From positions 1 to 64,000 of the forward strand of contig NZ_BAER01000015.1 in the NCBI RefSeq assembly GCF_000315055.1: a stretch of DNA of 64,000 nucleotides, given 5' to 3'. This document shows, in pieces, positions 1 to 8,719 of this stretch (position 1 is its first letter; every line of letters begins with the position of its first letter). Under the pieces are notes generated by a model that saw only the letters and a list, made by a program, of their open reading frames with translations, did not search any database and was not told the origin of the DNA. Origin of the DNA: Paraglaciecola polaris LMG 21857. Lineage in GTDB: Bacteria; Pseudomonadota; Gammaproteobacteria; Enterobacterales; Alteromonadaceae. A program made the position numbers and the translations under genes.

Positions 1-763
1 TTAAGTAATCTGAATTTGTCTTCCATGATCTGACTAACCGTGATGTTAGAAAGTTAAAACGCTGTAGTTTTTTTATATACTTGAAATAAGTATGATCCCA
101 AGGCTCGAGGATATTTATCCAATCAAACGAACGTTTGTGTATTTTGATTTCTGCTGAGACTTTTTCAACATCGACTCGCCGCAAATTTATAATTTTAGGC
201 GTGTTTATCTCTAACGACTCTACTTCAGAACTATCAATTAATGGGTGCAAACTATGCGCCATATCAGGCATTAGTGACGAGTTATGTGAAAACGCCTTGG
301 CAATTTCATGGCTCTTTTTATCACGAAGATAAATATACAGATCTGGGTGGCGTGCAAAGACTTCACTACTTTTCGTTTTTTCAGCTTCGCTTGAAAAGTG
401 TATTGTCTGTGGAAGAATGATGATCCGCTTACTAGGGTACTTTTCAATCAGGGATTCACGTAATCTCTGGTGTCTAGGGTAGATATCACCAAAATTGCCA
501 CCGCCATGAAACATAATTAAGTCACATTTTTCGATTTTTTTTACATCCACATTTATATCAAAAGCGCGATAAACGACATTTATCTTATGGTTTTTGATAA
601 ATGCTTCCGTTCCGGCATAGATAAGCTGATCACCTACATTAAAATGTAAGGGGATATCGATATACGCGACTTTTTTATGCTCACAGAGGGATGCAATATC
701 ACGGTGCATTGCTTTAAGTTCATTTAGCTTGTTGTACCAGTTTGTCTTATAATTTAATTCCAT
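1..763 (-). CDS. Polysaccharide pyruvyl transferase family protein (3' end beyond window)
   Basis: The reading frame opens with ATG at 763 and stays open to the left edge (254 codons read), so its C-terminus is missing. The N-terminal half has the pattern of polysaccharide pyruvyl transferases of the CsaB/ExoV type: a 'HFNVGDQLIYAGTEAFI' segment near residue 40, the glycine-rich 'MFHGGGNFGDIYP' segment near residue 85, and 'RIIILPQTIHF' soon after. Members transfer pyruvate from phosphoenolpyruvate to a sugar to form a ketal on exopolysaccharide or cell-wall glycan in the cytoplasm. It is the first of several glycan-modifying genes on this strand and is followed upstream by an O-acyltransferase, which fits an exopolysaccharide decoration role. 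The acceptor sugar cannot be told. The family call is fairly sure; pyruvyl transfer itself is inferred. Confidence 0.8.
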   Translation of the reverse strand, partial: MELNYKTNWYNKLNELKAMHRDIASLCEHKKVAYIDIPLHFNVGDQLIYAGTEAFIKNHKINVVYRAFDINVDVKKIEKCDLIMFHGGGNFGDIYPRHQRLRESLIEKYPSKRIIILPQTIHFSSEAEKTKSSEVFARHPDLYIYLRDKKSHEIAKAFSHNSSLMPDMAHSLHPLIDSSEVESLEINTPKIINLRRVDVEKVSAEIKIHKRSFDWINILEPWDHTYFKYIKKLQRFNFLTSRLVRSWKTNSDYL

Positions 764-920
764 AAAATATCCAGTTTTTAATTTAAAAAATGAGAGAGAA
801 AAGTTAGGTGAAAATTTATTACGTCATAAAATTACAAAGTTTCGCTCAAAATATTTCTGTTAAAAAAATAGTTTTAATCTTATCGGCTTCAACACGTAAC
901 TAAACCTATATCTATACAAT

Positions 921-2798
921 TTAGAGCTCGTTCCATTGTTTGGCTACTTCCAAAGCACCTTGGTGAGTGTAATGACCATAATCAAATGCGATTGGTAGAT
1001 TTTCCTTGGTTAAAGTTTGGCAAGTAACACTCTCAGTTGCTTGACAAAGTATGTCGATCAAGGACACATAGAAGGCTTTATTGTTATTTTTGGTTACTTG
1101 TCTAAATTTCACGTCCATGTGTTTAAAATATGAATAGTCATATTGCTTTCCGCTCTCAATACCATCGGGTCCAGTAGTTGCCAACAATCTCGGTAAATCC
1201 TGTTTGTATTCTAAGGTTCGCCCAACAACGATAACCTTATCTGTGTAATCAGTGAGATAATTTACTGTTTGACTCAATTCATTAAAATCTGAGTCTTTCC
1301 ACCTTCCGGCAATGATTATTTTATCGAAATTGACCGAGCGTACTAATTCATTAAACCCAAATGACATAATTTCTATACACCCAGCTTGACCTTTGAGTGG
1401 TAGGACTGGTCGACAACCTGAAGACGTCAACTGAGTTAAAGTTTGGTTTTTTAAGAGTAATTCAGTTATCGCACTATTCCATTGGGCCGTATGGCTATCA
1501 CCAATAAGTAAGATGTTATATTTATTATCATCGAAATTGATACATTCTTTTTTGTCATAAAAGCTTAAATTCTCGTCAGTTCCTCGCAGAAAACAACTGC
1601 CCCTTCGATATCCAATGCGGTCATAATTCATATAGGATGAGTAGATAAGCTGCTGTTCATTGAATCGATTAGGTAGCCCGTCAAGGGAAAATGCCATTAC
1701 TAAAATAAGGGCACTGCTGAGGGCAAAAGAACTAATCAATGTTTTGCTTGTATTTTTGCCTTTGGATAGTGCGAGGCGCTTCGCGCTAAACGGTAACTCA
1801 ATAAACCGCCAACTCAGGTAACCCAAAACGACGGAAACCAACAGCAGAATGAGTTCGTGGGCTAACTTGGAGTACTCGTGGTTCATATTTAAGGTGTAAA
1901 ACACAATAACTGGCCAGTGCCACAGGTATAATGAGTAGGAAATATTGCCAAAGAATTTGTTAATAGGTAGCGCCATTAACTTGGAAAAGACACCCGTCAC
2001 GCTGCCAGCCCATATCACGCACAAGGTAGCCAAGGTCGGCACGATAGCACTTATCCCCGGAAACAAGGTTGCCTCGTCATACCTAAATAAACAAATAATA
2101 AGAGCGGCTAACCCTCCAAAACCAATGACATTACTCAGGGTTTTAGACAGCCCCATTTTATGCAAATTAAGCGCTAATAACCCCCCAACGATAAATTGCC
2201 AGAATCGGGTAGGGGAGATAAAGAATGATAATGATGGGTCTGTGCGCACCAGATACTCACTGAGCACAAAACTCAGCACCGCGATAACCCCTAAGAATAA
2301 CTGCAGTGCCTTAGGCTTATACTTCATAATCCCAATGAGCAATATGGGAAATAAAATATAAAATTGCTCTTCTACAGACAGTGACCAGGTATGCAATAAT
2401 GGGGCAAATTTTAAATCAGCTGCAAAGTAGTCTGATTGGGTGTAAAAAAACATATTCGAAACGTAAAGTAGTGTTGAAATTACGCTTTTAGCGAATAGTG
2501 TCATTTCTTCTGGGAGCAAATAACAATACGCAGCGATCATCGTTGCGATAACCGTTGCCAACAAAGCAGGGAATAGACGTCTTATACGTTTAAGGTAAAA
2601 GTCAGATAGGCTAAACTTTTCCGCCCTAAGATCCCGGCAGATAAAGCCAATAATCAAATAGCCAGAGATAACAAAAAATATATCAACCCCTAAATAGCCG
2701 CCGGGTAGTCTATTGGGTGATATATGGAATATCACCACAGCCATTACTGCTAAAGCGCGTAAGCCTTGAATATCCCAGCGATAATTTTTTGTCGACAT
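921..2798 (-). CDS. OafA/YrhL-type membrane O-acyltransferase with C-terminal SGNH domain
   Basis: This 625-residue protein has the acyltransferase-3 fold: an N-terminal 'DIQGLRALAVMAVVIFH' motif with its conserved His, then 'GGYLGVDIFFVISGYLI', about ten membrane segments, and the family signature 'LLHTWSLSVEEQFYILFP' near residue 140. The last 230 residues form a periplasmic SGNH domain with 'LLIGDSHTAQW' (nucleophile Ser) and a C-terminal 'DYGHYTHQGA' that supplies Asp and His. Such proteins move acyl groups (usually acetyl) onto lipopolysaccharide, peptidoglycan or exopolysaccharide. I chose the ATG at 2798, which follows an AGGGAAAAG ribosome site; the frame can be extended to a TTG at 2825 but that adds residues outside the family pattern. 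Paralogous to the gene at 11142-13079. Confidence 0.9.
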   Translation of the reverse strand: MSTKNYRWDIQGLRALAVMAVVIFHISPNRLPGGYLGVDIFFVISGYLIIGFICRDLRAEKFSLSDFYLKRIRRLFPALLATVIATMIAAYCYLLPEEMTLFAKSVISTLLYVSNMFFYTQSDYFAADLKFAPLLHTWSLSVEEQFYILFPILLIGIMKYKPKALQLFLGVIAVLSFVLSEYLVRTDPSLSFFISPTRFWQFIVGGLLALNLHKMGLSKTLSNVIGFGGLAALIICLFRYDEATLFPGISAIVPTLATLCVIWAGSVTGVFSKLMALPINKFFGNISYSLYLWHWPVIVFYTLNMNHEYSKLAHELILLLVSVVLGYLSWRFIELPFSAKRLALSKGKNTSKTLISSFALSSALILVMAFSLDGLPNRFNEQQLIYSSYMNYDRIGYRRGSCFLRGTDENLSFYDKKECINFDDNKYNILLIGDSHTAQWNSAITELLLKNQTLTQLTSSGCRPVLPLKGQAGCIEIMSFGFNELVRSVNFDKIIIAGRWKDSDFNELSQTVNYLTDYTDKVIVVGRTLEYKQDLPRLLATTGPDGIESGKQYDYSYFKHMDVKFRQVTKNNNKAFYVSLIDILCQATESVTCQTLTKENLPIAFDYGHYTHQGALEVAKQWNEL

Positions 2799-2846
2799 AT
2801 ACTTTTCCCTAAATCCTTGTATCAAATTCTGACTGCAATATTTATA

Positions 2847-3971
2847 TTAATTTATTATCGGTTGCATCGACTCTTTTGCGGCCGCCGGATTTAACTGCTG
2901 CCAATCAGCTAGCTGTCGCAATTGCAGGCCAATATGCTGATCGATATTTTGCGGTGTTAAGCTAACGCCAATTGACGCGTCCCGTCCGTTTTCGGGGGTA
3001 TTTAACCAGTCAACCAGCCTATCACCCAGAGCCTTTTTATAGTGCGACGATTCCCACCAATATTTTGGCTCAGTGTTACTCACTAAATCAAACGGCTCAG
3101 TGGTATACTGATTGATCAAATTGAAATCGTAAATAGGGAAAGGTTTGGTATTGAGATTTGCAGCCACCGCCGCATTAATACTTACAATGGCTCTTTTCAT
3201 TTTTAAATGGCTATTCACTGGGGTACTATTATTCGCATTAATATTGATGAGACGTGCGTGCGTTGGATTTAAAATTAAACTAATATCAATGTCAGTGTCG
3301 TAAGCGTTGCTAAGTAGACGTTCAAATACTTCTGTATTGCACTCTCTACTGTTTCTCTCCCTCGAAAGTGCGTAGCCTTCACGTATTTTCACGCGCTCCG
3401 ATAAAGTTTCCCCCGACCCCTTGCCAAAGATAAAACTAATTCTTCGGCCATAATAATCGTAAAATTCAGGCTTTGACAAGGAGTCCAAACTCGCTTTTAG
3501 CGTATCTACAGAAATAAGATATTTTGCTCTCAGAAACTCGGCTTTGAGCCATTCAATATCATGACTAAACATTGTGGAGAGCTCTCGCGATGATTGTCCC
3601 GATGAGCATATGTCGTCAGCCACTAGGTATACGGTTTTGGCTTGCGTTAAATATTGCATATTTTTAAATTGTTTCTCGACCTCTTCGATAATGGGGCCTG
3701 GGTAAGAGTAATTAAAAGGTTTGCTGCCTTCTAAACTACTTACGTCAAAGCCGTATAGAGTGCGCGAATTACCCAAAACTAAGGTCTCAGGCTTTTGCAT
3801 CTGTACTTGCCATACTTTGTGGTTTTGCTCGAAACCGGTTAACACACGGGTACCCGGTGCTAGGTGATAATATTTTTAAGGGTCGATGGCATAGTTAACC
3901 CCTCCGAGCACAAGAGCGAACAATAATGTAGATAATATCCATATCGTTAAGTACGTTTTAGTGAGTTTCAT
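2847..3971 (-). pseudogene. AlgJ/AlgX-like SGNH partner of the MBOAT acyltransferase, interrupted by an in-frame TAA
   Basis: Reading from ATG 3971, 18 bases after the MBOAT stop, gives a good membrane anchor or signal segment (MKLTKTYLTIWILSTLLF followed by ALVLGGVNYAIDP). A TAA at 3876-3878 (codon 32) then stops the frame, but it continues open without a shift for another 342 codons. The body carries a 'LVLGNSRTLYGFD' motif like the SGNH Ser block of AlgJ/AlgX proteins and a C-terminal 'WWESSHYKKALGD' with a candidate catalytic His. These proteins work in the periplasm with an MBOAT protein to acetylate a polysaccharide. Either the gene is a recent nonsense pseudogene, or the base is a sequence error in an A/T run, or translation restarts at the GTG at 3845, giving a 332-residue protein without an export signal. 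The first two seem likelier. Confidence 0.65.
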
Positions 3972-3989
3972 AAAAATTGATACGGCCCG

Positions 3990-5456
3990 TTAAAAATTGA
4001 AATACAAAAATTCAGATAACTGACCAATCAGGCCCACTGAGATGACAAAACCAACCGCTGAGACCATAGCCGGGCCAAATATTAACCAAAGTTTATCGAC
4101 CGATGGTTGGGTAAGTCGCTTCTCTACGTACCGTGTGAGCTGCCCCGAATTTGGACAGAAAATAGCAATGATCAAAAGTAGAGTACAAATTACAAACGCT
4201 TTTTTTGTATAAAACAACGTACCTTTAAAAGGCTCGTTCAAATCGACCGCAGCCATTGCATTAAATATGTTAAAGGCTCCTTCGGTCGTTTCGGCTCTAA
4301 AAAATACCCATGCCACCATGACCGCTAACATAGTAAGTGCCCAATAGGCCGCATTTTCAATTTTTCCGATCGGCGAGGCAACAAAGCGCGCCCTAGTGGC
4401 AGTCCACCAGTGATTTATAATTAAATAGCTACCGTGTAAAAAGCCCCAGATCATGAAGTTCCAGCCTGCGCCGTGCCAAATGCCACCCAGCACCATGGTG
4501 GCCATTAAGTTGACGTAGCGGCGACTCTTGCCCTTACGGTTGCCGCCTAAGGCAATGTACAAGTAGTCTCGCAAAAAGCGGCTTAGGGTGATATGCCAGC
4601 GACGCCAAAAATCCACAATACTGTGAGATTTGTAGGGGGAATTAAAGTTATCTGGCAAACGAATACCAAACAGCATGGCTAAGCCCAATGCCATGTCGGT
4701 GTAACCAGAAAAATCAAAATACAGTTGTAATGTATAAGCCGAGGTGCCCAACCAGGCTTCAACGAAGGTAATACTGGCCCCTGCATCTGCGGCATTAAAT
4801 ACAGGCGTGGCAAAGACTGCGGCATTGTCAGCAAATACCACTTTTTTGAATATACCAATGCTGAATAGGGTCAAACCAAGAGCAAAATTAAGGGAATGGG
4901 GTTTGAAGGTTTCGTTGCGCTCAAATTGCGGCAGCATTTCTTTATGGTGCACTATGGGGCCGGCAATCAATTGGGGGAAAAAGGTCACGAATAGGCAGTA
5001 ACGCAAGAAGCTATGTTCGTTTATTTCTTTGCGATAGGTATCTACTAAGTAGGCAATTTGCTGAAAGGTAAAAAAGGAAATGGCCAAGGGCAAGGCGATT
5101 TTAGCAATAAAATAGTCTGTGTTGGCTAGCCAGTTGAGTTGGTCGACTAAGAAATTAGTGTATTTGTAATAACCTAGGGCGAGCAAGTTTAGCGCAACGC
5201 CTATGCCTAGAGTGAACTTCGCCCACGGTTGATGGCGCTGATTAACCGTTTCGATGCATCTTGCCCAAGCGAAATTAAATACGATGGATATGATGATAAG
5301 TACGAGGTATTCGGTTTTCCACCAAGCATAGAAGCCCAGCGATGCCAACACTAGAAAGCTGATAGCTGCTCTGGCACCCAGTTTAGAAATTAAAAAATAT
5401 CCGCACAGGCAAAGCGGTAGGAACAATAAAATAAATTCGTGTGAATTGAACAGCAT
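3990..5456 (-). CDS. MBOAT family O-acyltransferase (AlgI/DltB-like)
   Basis: This 488-residue multi-pass inner-membrane protein matches the AlgI branch of the MBOAT family. Visible marks are 'FPQLIAGPIVH' near residue 160, 'LQLYFDFSGYTDMALG' near 243, 'VDFWRRWHITLSRFLRDYLYI' near 281 with His288, and the catalytic region 'LGGIWHGAGWNFMIWGFLHG' with His328 and His341. AlgI-type proteins pass an acyl group across the membrane to a periplasmic partner that acetylates the polymer. The partner gene directly follows (18-base gap) but carries a stop codon. The start ATG at 5456 begins 'MLFNSHEFILLFLPL', typical for the family. Which polymer is modified is not shown; the exopolysaccharide genes around it suggest a secreted glycan. 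Confidence 0.9.
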   Translation of the reverse strand: MLFNSHEFILLFLPLCLCGYFLISKLGARAAISFLVLASLGFYAWWKTEYLVLIIISIVFNFAWARCIETVNQRHQPWAKFTLGIGVALNLLALGYYKYTNFLVDQLNWLANTDYFIAKIALPLAISFFTFQQIAYLVDTYRKEINEHSFLRYCLFVTFFPQLIAGPIVHHKEMLPQFERNETFKPHSLNFALGLTLFSIGIFKKVVFADNAAVFATPVFNAADAGASITFVEAWLGTSAYTLQLYFDFSGYTDMALGLAMLFGIRLPDNFNSPYKSHSIVDFWRRWHITLSRFLRDYLYIALGGNRKGKSRRYVNLMATMVLGGIWHGAGWNFMIWGFLHGSYLIINHWWTATRARFVASPIGKIENAAYWALTMLAVMVAWVFFRAETTEGAFNIFNAMAAVDLNEPFKGTLFYTKKAFVICTLLLIIAIFCPNSGQLTRYVEKRLTQPSVDKLWLIFGPAMVSAVGFVISVGLIGQLSEFLYFNF

Positions 5457-5703
5457 AGTGCGTATTAGTCCCTTAACGTTACAACGATTTTAGCGCGGGG
5501 CATTGTAACCTGTTTAACTTCCCCAGCCTACGGATAGGCAAAGTTTATGCCGTAGAAATATTGGCGGTGACTAGATACATTATTTTTGTCGTCGTGAGAG
5601 AGCAAAATTCCAATCAAGCATTTAGCCCAACCATTTACAAAAAAGACGGGGTTAAATGCGTGATACGGTAGTGGGTTAGCGATTGTTGAGTAGAAGTACG
5701 GTG

Positions 5704-8304
5704 TTAATGGTTTATGCCGATCGTGATGACACTGCTCGGATTTTCATTGCTGGCTGAGCGCACTGGGGCTGTATTTTTTTCTGTGCTGGGTTCATAGATT
5801 TTTATATTCCCAAACGTGGCATGCGGCACTTTTGAACCATGGGCGTCATCGTAATCCAAAACAAACACCAAACGGTTTATTGGGCCGCTAACGTATTGTC
5901 CCAAATTGAAGGTTAAGGTTTCTGTGCCGTTAACGAGCGTCGTTTTAGGCCCATTTTCATGCCATTTCTGGCTACCATAAAATTTAAACAGGCGAGAGTA
6001 GGTGAGTTTGTTGTCTGTTTCAAACGCCATACCAATTATTTCACCCCGGCCAGTATGGCTGACATCTACCTCTAGAACGGTGTCAGGTAAGATTATGTCA
6101 GTGTAGGCAAGGCTTTTCCAGGTATTGCCCGATAGTGTAATTTGCTGACCATCATCGCTAATTTCATAGCGTTTCTGGCGATCTTGTACATCAAAAGATG
6201 ACAGGTTGGCTTCGTCAAATTGGATGTAGGTTGAGGTCGATTCTTCGATCGCAGGCGATAACGCGCTGGCATGATGTTGCTTGAGCGAAAAATTGGGAAT
6301 GACAAAACGTGAATCAATGGGGAGCGCATAAGCACTGCCAGCGTCGAGCGCTGATGCTATATTGTCTGGTTGCTCAGACATAGGATGATAGAAATCATCG
6401 CCTATGGTTGCCCTTACCACTGGAATACCGACATCCGTATTGTAAATGACATTATTTTTAAAGCTTGATTGTGCATAAAGTTGTTTGTCGTAAATGCCAT
6501 ACCCTACTTGGCTGGCATAATCCCGATTGATAAATATATTGTTTATGGCGTTGACCCAAAACGTATCATCGTTATCCACTTTTGAGGCGGAAATACCATT
6601 GCGGTTGGTGATAATTAAGTTTTCAAATACATTGGTGATACCGGCTGGGCGAGTCATGATGCCGCCCATTTTAATGGCTGCCCATTCTTTACCGCGCTCG
6701 TCGCCTAAGTCGTGTATATAATTGTGGAATATGTAGCTTGGTCCTATCATATTAGGCGCCGTGCTGATGCCACAGTAGCCTTGGGTCATTTCGTTGTTGT
6801 ACACCAGTACGTTGGCTTGGCCGCCGTCTATCTCAATTAAGTCATCGTTGGCATAGGCAAGGTAATTATTATAAATCGCTGAGTCACGCACAAATGCCCC
6901 TGAACGCCTAAAGTTCGAACGGCCTTCTATTACATCATTGAAACGGTGTTCCGCTGTGCCGTAAAAGCGGTTGTTACGCACGATATACTGGCCGCGATAG
7001 GCTTCGGTGTCATGGTATCCCCATATTTGAAAGGCATTGGGGCCATTGGGGTGGCCATATTCCCAACTGTTGGCCTTGCCGTTTGGTGAGTGGATCTCTG
7101 AGTCTTCAATGACCACTATGCCGCTGCGCTCTAGGTAGATACCCGAATCGTAATTAATTAAACCGGTACTCTTGATTGTTTCGTAGCCTTTGCCTTTGCG
7201 ATATTCAGTGGCTACTCGGCCAAACTCTGATATATCGGCACCTTTTATCCATATATGATGGGCTTTATAACCATGTATGCCGTAACGAAATCCACCTTTG
7301 CTGGTGATATTTTCAAGCATAACGTAATTTTGTCTCCCGATATAAATGGCAGAATTATCATCAGGGTCAGCTTGTACGGTAACACCGTCACCGATAATTT
7401 TTGCCCAGCCACCTTCGCTGCCTTCAATGCCTAAGGCTTCTAGGTTGAGTTGACCGCCTTGATATATATCGCTTAGGTAATAGATTTTTTCTGGGTCGAT
7501 GGGTGGCGATTCAGCACGGGTTTTAAAGGTATATTCTTGCTCAGACAAGGGCACGTTGTTTTCAGTCAGCATCACGTTAACGACGTAATGGGTGTCAGGC
7601 TGCAGATGTACGATCGAGCCAGATAAGGCACCTTGTATTGGCTCCCACTGCAAGGCTAAACCGGGTTGCCACTCGTTATCCCCTTGTGCTTTGAATTGTA
7701 TTGTAGCCTGGGTGTTTTGTGTTTGGTTATACAAAGTAATACTGGCTGATTCCATCAGCGGAACGATACGATAATCTTGCTCGTTGGCAGCGGTCGCTGG
7801 GAATATGAGGGCCGGATCAAAGCCTGCTCGTAAGCTTGCCGTAGTAATCACATCACTTTCTATATTATCACTGGCCGCGAGTTTTTCAGCGAGTCGGTAG
7901 CCGTCCACAGGGAATAGAGTCAGAGCAACATAAATATAATGGCTTTGGTTTTTTCTCTGACGCTCTATTAATTGAATCGCGGCTTGCTGTGGGTTTACGC
8001 CTTTATGCATTGCTAACAATAAATTAGCCGTAATTTCAGGATGTTTTTTGACTGCTTTTCTGGCTTGTTTGGGCAACGAATTTAAGGTTTTTTGGTCTTT
8101 GATAAAGGGTAATAGTTGCACTGTTGATGCAAGTTGTTGTTTATCCATCTCTTGCAACAAGTACTGCGCTGCTTGTTGCGCAGGTTCTTTTACTGGCCCG
8201 TGAAAAATTGAACAGCCGGTTAAGCCGATGAATAATAGCGTGAGGGCTGATGTACGAATAAGCTGGCGATAATATTGAGATAAATGAAATAGCTGAGCCT
8301 GCAT
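5704..8304 (-). CDS. Large right-handed beta-helix lipoprotein, possible polysaccharide-active enzyme
   Basis: The 866-residue product has a lipoprotein signal ending in LTGC (Cys31), so it is probably anchored to a membrane. About residues 35-140 are an alpha-helical region, then a short beta-sandwich or FnIII-like stretch (about 180-265). From about 280 to 640 many short strands and Asn-rich turns ('NYVMLENITSKGGF', 'FQIWGYHDTEAYRGQYIVRNN', 'NVLVYNNEM', 'YIFHNYIHDLG') mark a right-handed parallel beta-helix, as in PL6 lyases, pectate lyases and NosD/mannuronan epimerases. The last 150 residues look like a jelly-roll or carbohydrate-binding module. Start ATG 8304 follows AAAGGAG. It lies next to acyltransferase and glycosyltransferase genes, so trimming or modifying the exported glycan is plausible, but I cannot assign catalytic residues or a substrate. 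Confidence 0.7.
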   Translation of the reverse strand: MQAQLFHLSQYYRQLIRTSALTLLFIGLTGCSIFHGPVKEPAQQAAQYLLQEMDKQQLASTVQLLPFIKDQKTLNSLPKQARKAVKKHPEITANLLLAMHKGVNPQQAAIQLIERQRKNQSHYIYVALTLFPVDGYRLAEKLAASDNIESDVITTASLRAGFDPALIFPATAANEQDYRIVPLMESASITLYNQTQNTQATIQFKAQGDNEWQPGLALQWEPIQGALSGSIVHLQPDTHYVVNVMLTENNVPLSEQEYTFKTRAESPPIDPEKIYYLSDIYQGGQLNLEALGIEGSEGGWAKIIGDGVTVQADPDDNSAIYIGRQNYVMLENITSKGGFRYGIHGYKAHHIWIKGADISEFGRVATEYRKGKGYETIKSTGLINYDSGIYLERSGIVVIEDSEIHSPNGKANSWEYGHPNGPNAFQIWGYHDTEAYRGQYIVRNNRFYGTAEHRFNDVIEGRSNFRRSGAFVRDSAIYNNYLAYANDDLIEIDGGQANVLVYNNEMTQGYCGISTAPNMIGPSYIFHNYIHDLGDERGKEWAAIKMGGIMTRPAGITNVFENLIITNRNGISASKVDNDDTFWVNAINNIFINRDYASQVGYGIYDKQLYAQSSFKNNVIYNTDVGIPVVRATIGDDFYHPMSEQPDNIASALDAGSAYALPIDSRFVIPNFSLKQHHASALSPAIEESTSTYIQFDEANLSSFDVQDRQKRYEISDDGQQITLSGNTWKSLAYTDIILPDTVLEVDVSHTGRGEIIGMAFETDNKLTYSRLFKFYGSQKWHENGPKTTLVNGTETLTFNLGQYVSGPINRLVFVLDYDDAHGSKVPHATFGNIKIYEPSTEKNTAPVRSASNENPSSVITIGINH

Positions 8305-8719
8305 AAGTACTCCTTTGGGTTACTTAAAAACTGCGACAGATTGAGTGTGACAAGGGGCGTTTAATAATGCAACGTTCAGTCAGAAAATCGCATGGGTCTA
8401 TTATAAGCGAATAAATCTTGATGGTCATAAAATTTACCTTTTTTTGCGCCGAGAGTAAAAATTCTGTGGATATGTTGGCAGTATTCTGCTCATTTCTGTT
8501 TCGGTAAGCCATTGAGTCTACGCGGTAATCCATATAGTTCGTGGAATAATAAAGTCTGGGAATTTATTTTTCATTCCTTTGGCGATAAACCGCATAAAAA
8601 GTGCACCTTGCTGATATCATGTTGCTGTTTTTATTATTTCCATCTCTCATTCTCTTGCTGGTTTAATAATAAGGCTTAAATAATGATGGTGTTTTCGCAG
8701 TAACGGAGTACTACCAGAA
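8305..8719. other. Divergent intergenic region between beta-helix lipoprotein and glycosyltransferase
   Basis: This 415-base AT-rich gap separates two divergent genes and should contain promoters for both. I see ribosome sites at each end (AAAGGAG for the lipoprotein, ACGGAG for the glycosyltransferase) but no clear -35/-10 pair, operator or hairpin. A 69-codon minus-strand frame inside it has no recognisable features and is left out. Confidence 0.5.

Noticed and set aside
3830-3841. GAAACCGGTTAA inside the AlgJ-like gene, similar to the LacI operator
   Set aside because: It lies in coding DNA 30 kb from the locus and the AACCGGTT core also occurs by chance elsewhere in coding regions.
8324-8533. 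69-codon minus-strand frame upstream of the beta-helix lipoprotein
   Set aside because: No ribosome site, no domain, and it lies in the divergent promoter region.
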